Below the pieces are notes generated by a model. That model was not told the DNA's origin, ran no database searches, and saw nothing but the letters and a program-made list of their open reading frames with translations. A DNA stretch of 64,000 bases from Calothrix sp. PCC 7103. GTDB lineage: Bacteria > Cyanobacteriota > Cyanobacteriia > Cyanobacteriales > Nostocaceae. The DNA lies in assembly GCF_000331305.1 (NCBI RefSeq), contig NZ_KB217478.1:7280317-7344316 (forward strand), given 5' to 3'. A program made the position numbers and the translations under genes. Positions 44,741-53,297 of this stretch are shown one piece after another (position 1 is the stretch's first letter; every line of letters starts with the position of its first letter).

Positions 44741-46924
44741 TTAACTCCTCGAAATTCGAGGGGTTGGGGGGATCCCTTCCAAAACTTTCAAAACATCACT
44801 AGTAGTCTGATACCGTTGCATAAAATCGATATTTACCATTTTGTCAATAATTGCGATTAATTCGTCTGTTGCATCAGTAAATTCCTGCCAGTTACGTAGA
44901 TTTGCATTTGTTTGAATTTGAATTGTGACTTTATTTGTAGTTGGGTCTCTACGATAGGTTTTTGGAGCTATACCTGTTAAAGCTTCAATTCCTAACATTC
45001 CTAATGCATATATATCACTATTGAGTCGTGGTATTCCTGCCATTTGTTCTGGAGGTGCATAACCTGCGGTGCCAATAGCAATTGTTAGACTTTCTTTTTC
45101 TTGAGGTATAATTTGTTTAACGGCGCCGAAGTCAATTAAAACAATATGGTCATCAGATTCACGTCTAATTAAATTACTGGGTTTGACATCTCGATGAATA
45201 ATGTTGTAGCTATGAACAAAACTAAGCACTTGTAAAACTTCTTGAAATATATTCACAACTTCAGATTGTCTTAAACGTTGTCCAGGAATTAGCTCTTGAG
45301 AAAGTGGTTTACCACGAATATATTCTTGGACAATATAAAATTGTTGATTTTCCTCAAAAACAGCCATTAATTGAGGAATTTTTTTATGTCTACCCAAAGT
45401 TTCTAATATTTCAGCTTCAGTTTTAAACAAACGACTTAAAACATCTAAATATTCTGGTTCCAAAGAAGCAGGTTTCAACTGTTTAACAACGCACTGAGGA
45501 CTACCAGGACGCTGAGTATCTATCGCTAAATATGTATTACTAAATCCCCCTGAACCTAAATTTTCGATGATTTTATAACGAGTGTTTAGTAACGTATCTG
45601 GTAAAACTTCTTCCCCAAGGTAACTAGCTGCTGTACCTTGTTTTAAAGTCACTCCACTTTGACGTGATACAGCTTGTAACTGAGCAATTAATTCTTTTTG
45701 CTGTTTAACTAGCTCCGAAATTTCCTTTTGCTCTTGCTTTGTTTGATAAGCAGTATAAGCAAGCACACTACCAGATGTAAGTACCAAACCTAAAGCTGGA
45801 GCAGCAAAGGTAATCCAACCAGCTTTGGTAAAAATGAAAAAATTACTACCAAATAACACGACAATAATAAATATACCAGCCACACTCAACCAGAGTGGAT
45901 GTTGAAGGCGCCATACAAGCACCCCACCAATTAAAGCGCATCCTCCAATCAGTAAAATTTCTCCCCACTCAGGTAAACTCCAAAATAATGGTTGACCATT
46001 TAAAACCACACTCAAAATTTGACTAACACTTTGAGCATGAATTTCCACTCCTGCCATATCACCAGAATTATCCAGCTTACCGCTACTATAAGGAGTCTTC
46101 AAAATATCCTTTAAACTATCTGCTGTTGAGCCAATTAAAACAATTTTATCTTTAACCAAATCTGGTTTAATTTGATCAGTCAGAACATCTGTAATAGAAA
46201 CTTTTTGGGCAATCTGACTCGAACGATAGTCAAGCATGATTTGATGGCCATTTGTATCTGCTCTGTGATACCCACCAAAATGGTTTTTTAAACGCTTAAA
46301 TACAATATCACGTAACTTTAATTCGTTATTTGGTGTAGGTTCCGGTCGAATTCCTCCCACTTCCAAATATTTGAGTGCAAGCTGTAGACTAAACGAATAA
46401 TCAGTACCGCAAGCTTGTGAAGGGTCAGAAATTAAAAGATTACGACGAACTACACCATCAGGATCTTCCGGAATATCAACAAATCCGACTCTTTCTGCTG
46501 CAACTCCTTGAGGTGGAGGTGTACCAGGATTTTTTTTATCAGTATGCTTACAAACAGGGATAATAATATCACTCAACTCTAAGCGTTCCAATAACTGATT
46601 ATGACCTGGGTTAACAGCTTGGTCGCGGAAAATATCCAAACCAATCGCGCGGGGTTGATATTCTTCAAGCTTGCCCAAAAGCTTATCTAAATTCTCATCC
46701 GACACGGGCCAACCCCATTTTTGTATATCTTTTTCAGTTACAGCAACAATTAGTAAACGAGAGTCTACACCTTTGTTTGCACGCATTTGTTGCATTTGGT
46801 CGTAAACTCTAAGCTCCAAAAGTTCCAAAATTCTCAAATTTTGAATACCAAAAAGCGCCATAGTCACAACGGCACTGGATAATATTACAGGTTGTGTGAA
46901 TATTTTTTTTAAGGTTGTAAGCAT
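44741..46924 (-). CDS. CHASE2 sensor Ser/Thr protein kinase
   Basis: This 727-residue receptor kinase has a signal-anchor helix (about residues 12-30) and an extracytoplasmic CHASE2 domain with RVYDQMQQMRA, IAVTEKDI-like VAVTEKDIQKWGWP, and IVLIGSTADSLKDI. Two or three helices follow (about residues 318-395), then a short coiled coil and a kinase domain (about 445-715). Kinase motifs are complete: LGSGGFSNTYLA, VVKQLKP, HRDVKPSNLIR, DFGAVKQI, TAGYAPPEQMAG. It is the one clearly active kinase in the minus-strand eCIS-linked group and is likely to phosphorylate threonines bound by the nearby FHA proteins. It is followed by the WD40 gene at 47-bp spacing. Confidence 0.92.
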   Translation of the reverse strand: MLTTLKKIFTQPVILSSAVVTMALFGIQNLRILELLELRVYDQMQQMRANKGVDSRLLIVAVTEKDIQKWGWPVSDENLDKLLGKLEEYQPRAIGLDIFRDQAVNPGHNQLLERLELSDIIIPVCKHTDKKNPGTPPPQGVAAERVGFVDIPEDPDGVVRRNLLISDPSQACGTDYSFSLQLALKYLEVGGIRPEPTPNNELKLRDIVFKRLKNHFGGYHRADTNGHQIMLDYRSSQIAQKVSITDVLTDQIKPDLVKDKIVLIGSTADSLKDILKTPYSSGKLDNSGDMAGVEIHAQSVSQILSVVLNGQPLFWSLPEWGEILLIGGCALIGGVLVWRLQHPLWLSVAGIFIIVVLFGSNFFIFTKAGWITFAAPALGLVLTSGSVLAYTAYQTKQEQKEISELVKQQKELIAQLQAVSRQSGVTLKQGTAASYLGEEVLPDTLLNTRYKIIENLGSGGFSNTYLAIDTQRPGSPQCVVKQLKPASLEPEYLDVLSRLFKTEAEILETLGRHKKIPQLMAVFEENQQFYIVQEYIRGKPLSQELIPGQRLRQSEVVNIFQEVLQVLSFVHSYNIIHRDVKPSNLIRRESDDHIVLIDFGAVKQIIPQEKESLTIAIGTAGYAPPEQMAGIPRLNSDIYALGMLGIEALTGIAPKTYRRDPTTNKVTIQIQTNANLRNWQEFTDATDELIAIIDKMVNIDFMQRYQTTSDVLKVLEGIPPTPRISRS

Positions 46925-46929
46925 AGAAT

Positions 46930-46996
46930 AGTGCTGAGTGGAAAGTGATGAATGCTAAGTTAGGAGTTAAAACCCAGCACTTAGCACTCTTTACTC
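46930..46996. repeat. STRR heptamers between the FHA-MGS and CHASE2-kinase genes
   Basis: Degenerate GTGCTGAGT copies are followed by the inverted type (CAGCACTTAGCACT). They can pair into an imperfect hairpin inside the presumed operon. Confidence 0.6.
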
Positions 46997-48715
46997 TTAA
47001 TCTTTTAAGTTTTTGAGATAGTGGACAACTGCCTGGGCTGTTGGTAAATTGGTTGCAAGTAAAACATTGTTAATATTGCATATTCTTAACAATGCTTCTT
47101 CATTTGCTTGACCAGGTTGAGGCGCCATTAAATCTCTAAGGAAAATAACTGCTAAAATTTCTCCAGAATTAACTAACGAGTTAATTGCTTGATACCCTCC
47201 CGAATTTGGTGGGGGAATTTCTTGAGTAACGCTTAAACCCGTTTGATTATACAACTCATCGCTAAAATTCTGCCATGTTCTTGTTAGGCAATACGATAAA
47301 AACTGCTCATGCTCAGAGACTAATTGCTTGAGTTCAGATTTTTTGCTGTCGTGACTTACAAGTACTATTTGCTTTTCTTCAAGAATTTTTGCCAGTTGTA
47401 TATCTAGTTCTTCTTCTGGTTCTTCTTGTTCTTCGGTTTCTTGATTTATAACAACTGATTCATCGTTATCTGAGTCATTTGCTATATTAGAAGTTTCTTC
47501 AGACACGACTCTGGTCACTAATTCTTCCTCTGTTTTATCTTCGTATTGCTGTGCGTCAGTTTCTTCTTTATATTCTTGATTTTCTGTATCATCGGTTTGA
47601 TTTACATCGCCGATAATTTCATCGTTTTCCTCGTCAATATCGCTTACCTGAACAACTGTATACTCTGGTGCATTTGAGGATATTTCATTTTCTGTTTCTA
47701 AGTTGTCGATATTTTCTATATCATCATCAGCTTGATTTTCGGCGCCGACAATTTCATCGTTTTCCTTGTCAATATCGCTCACCTGAACAACTGTATACTC
47801 TGGTGCATTTGAGGATATTTCATTTTCTGTTTCTAAGTTGTCGATATTTTCTATATCATCATCAGCTTGATTTTCGGCGCCGATAATTTCATCGTTTTCC
47901 TCGTCAATATCGCTCACCTGAACAACTGTATACTCTGGTGCATTTGAGGATATTTCATTTTCTGTTTCTAAGTTGTCGATATTTTCTGTATCATCATCGG
48001 TGTCGATAATTTCATCGTTTTCCTCGTCAATATCATTGACCTGAACAACTGTATATTCCGGTGCATTTGAAGATATTTCGTTTTCTGTTTCTAAGTTGTC
48101 TATATCATCAGTTGAATCATCGGTGTCGATAATTTCATCATTATCGTTATCGTTTTGTGGAGATTCTACAAGATTATCAGTGGCAGTAACATCTTCAGGT
48201 TGAACAAAAGTCGGTTCATATTGTTCAGCTTGTTGTGATTCTATATCAGAAGAGGTATTGACAATACTTTCTTCTTGTGAATTTTGTTCTTGTAGAACTT
48301 GGTTTGGTTGCTGTGCCTCAGCATTTCCATTTTGGCGCCAGTTAGAGAAAACTGAAGGGTTAATAATTCTAACAACGGTTTCAGCTTGCTGAGATTCTGG
48401 CATATCTTCTTCCAACATCAGCACAAAATCACCAATGCGAATGATATCGCCATTTCGCAGCATGTATGATTGGTCTTTTTCAGCAAGTTTACCGTTAACT
48501 GTAGAGCCATTTCTACTACCAGTATCGCAGAAGTAGTAATGTCCACCTTGAGAAAAAAACTTTCCGTGTAATCTACTAACGTCATCGCTATCAAGAACCA
48601 AATCAGAATCAGGAGAACGACCGATTAGACATTCGCTTCCTCGTCTGGTTGTTAAACTGAGGTCAACTTCCTCAAATTGTTGTTGTGTGGGAGATGTTGC
48701 AATTTTTACTTTCAT
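46997..48715 (-). CDS. FHA domain - acidic repeats - MGS-like domain fusion
   Basis: This 572-residue protein has three parts. An N-terminal FHA domain (about residues 20-105) contains CLIGRSPDSDLVLDSDDVSR, LHGKFFSQGG and GSRNGSTVNGK. A central acidic region of about 300 residues has four to five repeats of 41-45 residues (core SSNAPEYTVVQVSDIDEEND). The C-terminal domain (about 448-572) resembles methylglyoxal synthase (IVLVSHDSKKSELKQLVSEH, ILAVIFLRDLMAPQPG, and LLATNLPTAQAV). In true MgsA the catalytic Asp lies in GGDQQIG; here that position is Tyr (SGGYQAIN), so synthase activity is unlikely and a ligand-binding or regulatory role is more probable. The gene lies 19 bp after the DUF6760 eCIS gene, linking the FHA protein to the injection system. 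Confidence 0.75.
   Translation of the reverse strand: MKVKIATSPTQQQFEEVDLSLTTRRGSECLIGRSPDSDLVLDSDDVSRLHGKFFSQGGHYYFCDTGSRNGSTVNGKLAEKDQSYMLRNGDIIRIGDFVLMLEEDMPESQQAETVVRIINPSVFSNWRQNGNAEAQQPNQVLQEQNSQEESIVNTSSDIESQQAEQYEPTFVQPEDVTATDNLVESPQNDNDNDEIIDTDDSTDDIDNLETENEISSNAPEYTVVQVNDIDEENDEIIDTDDDTENIDNLETENEISSNAPEYTVVQVSDIDEENDEIIGAENQADDDIENIDNLETENEISSNAPEYTVVQVSDIDKENDEIVGAENQADDDIENIDNLETENEISSNAPEYTVVQVSDIDEENDEIIGDVNQTDDTENQEYKEETDAQQYEDKTEEELVTRVVSEETSNIANDSDNDESVVINQETEEQEEPEEELDIQLAKILEEKQIVLVSHDSKKSELKQLVSEHEQFLSYCLTRTWQNFSDELYNQTGLSVTQEIPPPNSGGYQAINSLVNSGEILAVIFLRDLMAPQPGQANEEALLRICNINNVLLATNLPTAQAVVHYLKNLKD
47616..48140. repeat. In-gene tandem repeats of 135 and 123 bp
   Basis: Equivalent positions recur at 47616, 47751, 47886, 48009 and 48132, spacings 135, 135, 123 and 123 bp. 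The units are nearly identical in DNA as well as protein, which indicates recent expansion by slippage or recombination. Confidence 0.8.
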
Positions 48716-48733
48716 ATTCGAGTTTCAGTGAAT

Positions 48734-48889
48734 TCAATAGTGGATTTTTTGGTTAATTTTATTTATTTCCGCTACCCATCGTTGGCGAGTAATATGTTCT
48801 AGATTTAAAATATCGTCTTGCGACCAATGAAAATGATAGGCAATGAAAGCTACCTCCTCATACAATGTATCTGAGGGGTAGCTAATCAC
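48734..48889 (-). CDS. Small DUF6760-like eCIS protein
   Basis: This 51-residue gene begins with GTG at 48889, inside the stop of the preceding tail gene (GTGA overlap), and ends at TGA 48734. The product reads ISYPSDTLYEEVAFIAYHFH, then NLEHITRQRWVAEINKINQ. This pattern is familiar from small proteins annotated DUF6760 in cyanobacterial and actinobacterial phage-tail-like loci, possibly tail-assembly factors. GGGGGAG precedes the GTG and gives a strong ribosome-binding site. The 4-nt overlap indicates translational coupling to the upstream tail gene. Confidence 0.75.
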   Translation of the reverse strand: MISYPSDTLYEEVAFIAYHFHWSQDDILNLEHITRQRWVAEINKINQKIHY

Positions 48890-49260
48890 TCCCCCGCGAA
48901 TTCTAACCTCACGTTAAATTGCGTATCGCAATGTGGACAATGAGTGGGAATATGGGTATTTCCTTGCTGGTTGACTCGGTTATAAAACTCTCTGAGATAG
49001 GAAATATCTTGTAATACCAACCCTTCTAGTTGTTCGGGAGTAACGGAGTTCAAACTGCCCAAGCGCGAAATAACCCGCGATAGCATAATTAAGGCGCCGT
49101 AAGCTGGATTTTCCTGAACTATACGTTCTTGCTGTACCATAATTTCATCTTTGGCAGTGGCTAAACGCATAACACCGTGACGATGTACCCGGTTTTGGAC
49201 ATCAATAAATCCTCTGGGAAGGGTAAAAGTAAATTCAGTACAAAGTTCCTTACGACGCAT
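48886..49260 (-). CDS. Tail assembly-type protein 2 (paralogue, with CxxC)
   Basis: This 124-residue eCIS protein starts CTEFTFTLPRGFIDVQNRVH and shares its whole length with the upstream 49307-49645 product (HRHGVMRLATAKDEI, ALIMLSRVISRLGSL, YLREFYNRVNQ). It has an extra C-terminal pair of cysteines (CPHCDTQF) that may bind metal with neighbours. Proteins of this type lie between tube and baseplate genes in eCIS loci and resemble phage tail-assembly chaperones in position. It overlaps the DUF6760 gene by 4 bp. Confidence 0.78.
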   Translation of the reverse strand: MRRKELCTEFTFTLPRGFIDVQNRVHRHGVMRLATAKDEIMVQQERIVQENPAYGALIMLSRVISRLGSLNSVTPEQLEGLVLQDISYLREFYNRVNQQGNTHIPTHCPHCDTQFNVRLEFAGE

Positions 49261-49280
49261 AAAAAATAATAATGATGTAG

Positions 49281-49300
49281 AGACGCAATAAATTGCGTCT
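49281..49300 (-). repeat. GTAGAGACG-family hairpin between paralogous tail genes
   Basis: AGACGCAAT and ATTGCGTCT pair around a 2-nt loop in the 46-bp gap. It could modulate the downstream genes' expression within the operon. Confidence 0.5.
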
Positions 49301-49306
49301 TAAATC

Positions 49307-49645
49307 TTAGTTTTGAATTAGTACAGAATTTTCAGGTTCTGAGGAAGGAGTCGCAGATTCTAACCCATTAATTTGACGATAAAAATCTTGGAGGTAATTT
49401 AAATCTTGGCTAAAAAAACTTTCGACTATCGTAGGGGTAACTTCAGATAAGGCACCTAAACGAGTAATTACGCGGGCCAAAATAATAATCGTGGCATAAG
49501 CTGCATTCGCTTTGACGCGAGGGTCACGCAAAGGTGAAATTTCATCAATTGCAGTTGATAACCTCATTATACCTACACGATGAATATTACCTTCGGTGTC
49601 AATATATCCCTTTGGTAATGTAAACTCAAACTCTGTAGTAAACAT
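49307..49645 (-). CDS. Tail assembly-type protein 1
   Basis: This 112-residue eCIS protein has FTTEFEFTLPKGYIDTEGNI, IGIMRLSTAIDEI-like and YATIIILARVITRLGALSEV segments. It is paralogous to the following gene. Its ATG shares one base with the stop of the tube gene upstream (TAATG), showing translational coupling. The family occurs only in phage-tail-like loci, near the tube genes, and is assumed to help tube assembly or length control. Confidence 0.8.
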   Translation of the reverse strand: MFTTEFEFTLPKGYIDTEGNIHRVGIMRLSTAIDEISPLRDPRVKANAAYATIIILARVITRLGALSEVTPTIVESFFSQDLNYLQDFYRQINGLESATPSSEPENSVLIQN

Positions 49646-50136
49646 TATTTCACCCGCTTAAATTCCTCAAAAGCAACTTCAACTTCCTCAATTTCTATGT
49701 CTGAGCTGCGTGCGTTAACATCAGCAACTTTATAACGAGTGGGCCAAGCACCTTCTAATTCAAACCTGGCAACTTCCTGACTAGCTTGATTGTAAATCGA
49801 CAAAGAAACCATTTTTCGTTGCTTTGCCCATTGACCTGCCTGAACTTTATCGAACCAGTTCCAAAAAGCAATTGAGTTAGTCATCCCTCTACGCAGAGTG
49901 ATATTGCCACTCTTAACATTGCCTGGTATTTTAGTTCTAACTGGTAAACCTTTAGATTGTCCGTTTCCCCAAGTTTGAGAAGTAACCTCACAAATTTCAA
50001 TTACATCCTGTGTTCTGGTGAAACCTTGACACTCTAAAAAGTAAGCATCAGATTCATTTTGTCCATCTAGTGATAGTCCTAAATAGAAACGGTGTGCCGT
50101 AAGAATTTCAGGATTTTGTCCCCTCGCTTGTACCAT
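49645..50136 (-). CDS. Contractile injection system tube protein, second copy
   Basis: This 163-residue protein has the gp19-like tube fold pattern: HRFYLGLSLDGQNESDAYFL, CQGFTRTQDVIEICEVTSQ, VKSGNITLRRGMTNSIAFW, and MVSLSIYNQASQEVARFELE. eCIS loci carry two or three such paralogues, the main tube and the tube initiators near the baseplate. It lies between the first tube gene (9 bp upstream) and the assembly-type gene (1-bp overlap). It is the second tube in the minus-strand operon. Confidence 0.87.
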   Translation of the reverse strand: MVQARGQNPEILTAHRFYLGLSLDGQNESDAYFLECQGFTRTQDVIEICEVTSQTWGNGQSKGLPVRTKIPGNVKSGNITLRRGMTNSIAFWNWFDKVQAGQWAKQRKMVSLSIYNQASQEVARFELEGAWPTRYKVADVNARSSDIEIEEVEVAFEEFKRVK

Positions 50137-50145
50137 TGTTTTTTC

Positions 50146-50601
50146 TTACTTTGTACGTTTAATTCCTTCGTGAACCAATTCAATGGTTTCATTCGCCATA
50201 TCGCCACCAGATGCGGTTAATGTTGGCCCAGTGTATTTACAGGGATAGCAATTAACAATGTTCCAACGTGCTTTTTCTGAACCTTGTTGGTCGTAAGCGA
50301 CTACTGAGCCAGTTTTACGATTCTGTGCCCATTGTCTAGGGTCTCCCATGTCTTCGTTACACTTTTGATACCATTGGTACAGGTCTACATCATCAGTAGC
50401 GATAACTTTGACTGTAATGTTGGTAAATTTTACGACAGTAGGTGTTGCTTGCCGCATGATTTTTGCTGACTTTGATGAGCCATGAACTTCTTGGGCAGGC
50501 GTATTTTCTATTCCTAAGCCGCTTATTTCTTTGATAAATTTATCTGTGATTCCGTCTGCTTCAAAGTAAAATTTACAAGCAGTTAGAAATTCTCCTGGCA
50601 T
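50146..50601 (-). CDS. Contractile injection system tube protein, first copy
   Basis: This 151-residue tube protein of the gp19/Pvc1 kind starts MPGEFLTACKFYFEADGI and contains LGIENTPAQEVHGSSKSA, VVKFTNITVKVIATDDVDLY and SVVAYDQQGSEKARWNIVN. It directly follows the sheath gene, as in most eCIS operons, so it is probably the main inner-tube subunit stacked inside the sheath. A hairpin sits between the sheath and this gene. Confidence 0.88.
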   Translation of the reverse strand: MPGEFLTACKFYFEADGITDKFIKEISGLGIENTPAQEVHGSSKSAKIMRQATPTVVKFTNITVKVIATDDVDLYQWYQKCNEDMGDPRQWAQNRKTGSVVAYDQQGSEKARWNIVNCYPCKYTGPTLTASGGDMANETIELVHEGIKRTK

Positions 50602-50647
50602 AATGTTTTTAACTCCTGTTTAATTTTTTGGAAATGAACCGTGATAG

Positions 50648-50667
50648 CCTAGGGTTGAAACCCTAGG
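50648..50667 (-). terminator. Hairpin in the sheath-tube gap
   Basis: CCTAGGGTT and AACCCTAGG, a 20-nt near-perfect palindrome, lie between the sheath and tube genes. It may be a processing or partial termination site that sets relative amounts. Confidence 0.5.
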
Positions 50668-50682
50668 AAAACAGATAAACAA

Positions 50683-52344
50683 CTATTCTTCGTCTTCTAT
50701 TCCGTTCCATTGACTGATACGGAGGATGACGAATTCAGCTGGTCTAACTGGGCAGACACCGACTTCGATATATAATCTGCCTAGAATTCTGGTGTCTGGT
50801 GGGTTTAATTCTTCGTCGCATTTAACGTAAAAGGCTTGTTCTGGTGAGGCGCCAAATAATGCTCCTTCACGCCAGATTCTTTCTAGGAAATTACTTACTG
50901 TTCTTCGTACCCGTGCCCACAAGTCTTCGTCGTTTGGCTCAAATACGACCCATTGAGTACCTAGTTCTAAGGATTTTTCAATGTAACTAATTAATCTACG
51001 AACGCTGATATAACGCCATTCGGTTTTATCTGGTTCTACAAGAGTACGGGCGCCCCATATGCGAATGCCTCGATTGGGAAATCTACGAATACAATTTATA
51101 CCAAGTGGGTTTAATAGTTCTTGCTCGCGGAAATTGGTATCGTAATCTAAACCAATTACTCCTCTAGGAACTTCGTTTGCAGGCGCCTTATAAACTCCGC
51201 GAGTTTCATCAGTACGACCCCAAACACCCATTACATGACCGCAAGGAGGGATACTAATTGGGTTGCCACGGTCGCGTGGGTTGGCTACCTTAATCCAAGG
51301 ATAATAAAGGGCGCCGAACATGGAGCGGCGATTAAATCGATTTAACCAATCTACAACTTGTTGCGGTTTGGGGCAGTCATGAGGTGGGTCAAGAACTACC
51401 ATGCGGTTGGGTGGGTTAGGAATATCACCACTATTGGAACCTTCGCACATGCTAATCATTAATTCCATGATGCCGTGAACTTGGTCTAAGCTCATTAATC
51501 CTGATTGATACGCGCGCATCAAGTCAGGACAAGCAACCATTGTAACTTCATCAATTTCAAACAAACCGCGTACCCCTGTACGGTCATCGCGCACACCCTC
51601 AATATCACTCGAAAATGTATCAACCGCCGTAGTAACTATTGGTGCTGCAAGTTCATATTGCCCATTTCCAGGACGACGTGCTAAAGGTTGTCCACTCTGT
51701 GAAATATCCTCAATTGTAACGAACATCGAATTTCTCAATGCCGCAACCGCATAAGTTGCAACTTGACCATTGGGTTCGCGGTTCATTGTCAAGTTGTCAT
51801 ATTCTTCGAGAGTTTCATCTCCTCGACGAATTTGCACCTTGAAATATTCACCTGTATTTGGTGGCGCCGACCCTTCAGTTCCTTCTGGTAGCGCACGAGG
51901 TCCACTATCACTAATTAATACTGCAATAGTGCCTGCTGCAATTTGTTCTGGACGCATACCAAATCGTAGCGAAGGACGATTACCTCGACCCGTTATTCGC
52001 AAAGATGTTGGTTGCGGGTCTGGTGGTTTGGGGGCGCCAGGTAACGAAGTACCAATACTAGTAATCCAACAGCGACCACCACCATTCATAAAGTAGCCGT
52101 AGACAGCAAAAGGCAAGTAAGCATTGAAATCAGTGAAACCATCTGAATTGGGACGACTAAAGTAGTTTAAATACTGTGTCCAGTTAGTAACAAGCATCGG
52201 CTTGAATAACTCAGCCCCACCACGTACATCTTCAGTAAAACCAACAAATCCAGCAATTGCCGTACTAACACCTTCAATTGGGCGACTACCTCGGTCTATT
52301 TCTTCGATATAGACACCAGGAGCAAAATAATCAAGTCTTGGCAT
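50683..52344 (-). CDS. Contractile sheath protein (phage tail sheath/Pvc2-4 type)
   Basis: This 553-residue sheath protein begins LDYFAPGVYIEEIDRGSRPI with GVSTAIAGFVGFTEDVRGGA, the standard tail-sheath start. The C-terminal sheath domain has GVIGLDYDTNFREQE, GINCIRRFPNRGIRIWGART, WRYISVRRLISYIEKSLE and ends QWNGIEDEE-like. The variable insertion near residues 110-280 differs most between systems. The sheath surrounds the inner tube and contracts to drive it through a target membrane. It is flanked by the DUF4255 gene upstream and the tube genes downstream, and appears complete. Confidence 0.95.
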   Translation of the reverse strand: MPRLDYFAPGVYIEEIDRGSRPIEGVSTAIAGFVGFTEDVRGGAELFKPMLVTNWTQYLNYFSRPNSDGFTDFNAYLPFAVYGYFMNGGGRCWITSIGTSLPGAPKPPDPQPTSLRITGRGNRPSLRFGMRPEQIAAGTIAVLISDSGPRALPEGTEGSAPPNTGEYFKVQIRRGDETLEEYDNLTMNREPNGQVATYAVAALRNSMFVTIEDISQSGQPLARRPGNGQYELAAPIVTTAVDTFSSDIEGVRDDRTGVRGLFEIDEVTMVACPDLMRAYQSGLMSLDQVHGIMELMISMCEGSNSGDIPNPPNRMVVLDPPHDCPKPQQVVDWLNRFNRRSMFGALYYPWIKVANPRDRGNPISIPPCGHVMGVWGRTDETRGVYKAPANEVPRGVIGLDYDTNFREQELLNPLGINCIRRFPNRGIRIWGARTLVEPDKTEWRYISVRRLISYIEKSLELGTQWVVFEPNDEDLWARVRRTVSNFLERIWREGALFGASPEQAFYVKCDEELNPPDTRILGRLYIEVGVCPVRPAEFVILRISQWNGIEDEE

Positions 52345-52391
52345 GAAAATATCTCCAATCTTCTGAATTCAATATAAAAAAACCAATCACC

Positions 52392-52423
52392 CACTCAGCA
52401 CTCAGCACTCAGCACTCAGCACT
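52392..52423. repeat. STRR CAGCACT array between DUF4255 and sheath genes
   Basis: Four exact ACTCAGC copies lie against the 3' end of the DUF4255 gene. They are the same heptamer class as at 11751. Confidence 0.75.
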
Positions 52424-53297
52424 ACACAGGATTTAACGAAATCTCTTTGAAGGAACAAATTAAACCATCTACTAAAACATTAACCTGACAAGGCAAATAA
52501 CCTTGACAGCGAAGTTCTAACACGTAGTTACCATTACGAAGCTCTTCAAAGTAGAATAACCCCTCGTTATTGGTCGTAGCTGATTTTTGTATTCCTGTCA
52601 CCTTAATTTCTGCTCCCTTTATCGGTAGATTGCTAACAGCACTTGTAACTATTCCTGCAATTGCTACCCGCTTGGTGATAGTTTCAATAGTTCCACTTCC
52701 ATTTCCATTTCCATTTTCATTGTTACTTTGATTATTATCAAAAGTATTACTAAGTCGAAAAGTTCGTTCCCAAACTAAAGAGACTAAAGATATTTGTGGT
52801 TCCACAGGAACTGTCACCATTAAATACAAAGCTGGGCGTAATGGTATAGTTAGCGCACTCCACAAAGACCCAGCCTCAATTTGTGGCTCCACAGAAACCG
52901 TCATATTTAAATTTCCATAACCGCGCAATTCTGGAACCAAAAACTCTTCCTTAAGCAAGCGGTGACGCAGCAGTAGCGATATAGCTTGCGAAAGTAAGTA
53001 ATGCTCACCCAATGCTGTTCTATCCCAAGCCGTTAGCAGCATCGACACATCAAACCAAGTGGGTGACCAATTCACAGAAGCAGGTTGCAAAGCTTGTGTC
53101 AGCTTGCGTTCAACTTGTCTTCCCGAATGTTGGATTTGCTTACTCTCACGAATATCATAAACATATAAATTGAGTATTGGCCCCCCACCTTCTTCTTTAC
53201 GATTACTCGGATGGCTAAACTCAATTTGCTCCGTACTCGTAAGCGATGTTCCTCCAGCGAGAATTTCTGCTAGGGTTTGAAGAATAAAAATAAGCAT
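52422..53297 (-). CDS. DUF4255 (Pvc16-like) tube cap protein with regulatory-type beta domain
   Basis: This 291-residue protein has an N-terminal DUF4255 domain (FILQTLAEILAGGTSL, ILNLYVYDIRESKQIQHSGR, and AWDRTALGEHYLLSQAISLL). DUF4255/Pvc16 members cap the eCIS tube and help terminate sheath growth. After a Gly/Asn linker comes a carboxypeptidase-regulatory-like beta sandwich (RVAIAGIVTSAVSNLPIKGA, then YFEELRNGNYVLELRCQGY). It is the first gene of the minus-strand eCIS operon, divergent from the histidine kinase gene at 53608. It appears complete. Confidence 0.88.
   Translation of the reverse strand: MLIFILQTLAEILAGGTSLTSTEQIEFSHPSNRKEEGGGPILNLYVYDIRESKQIQHSGRQVERKLTQALQPASVNWSPTWFDVSMLLTAWDRTALGEHYLLSQAISLLLRHRLLKEEFLVPELRGYGNLNMTVSVEPQIEAGSLWSALTIPLRPALYLMVTVPVEPQISLVSLVWERTFRLSNTFDNNQSNNENGNGNGSGTIETITKRVAIAGIVTSAVSNLPIKGAEIKVTGIQKSATTNNEGLFYFEELRNGNYVLELRCQGYLPCQVNVLVDGLICSFKEISLNPV

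Noticed and set aside
48734-53297. Prophage or type VI secretion system
   Set aside because: No capsid, portal, terminase, integrase or VipA/B-ClpV genes are seen; sheath, DUF4255 and multiple tube genes together fit an eCIS.
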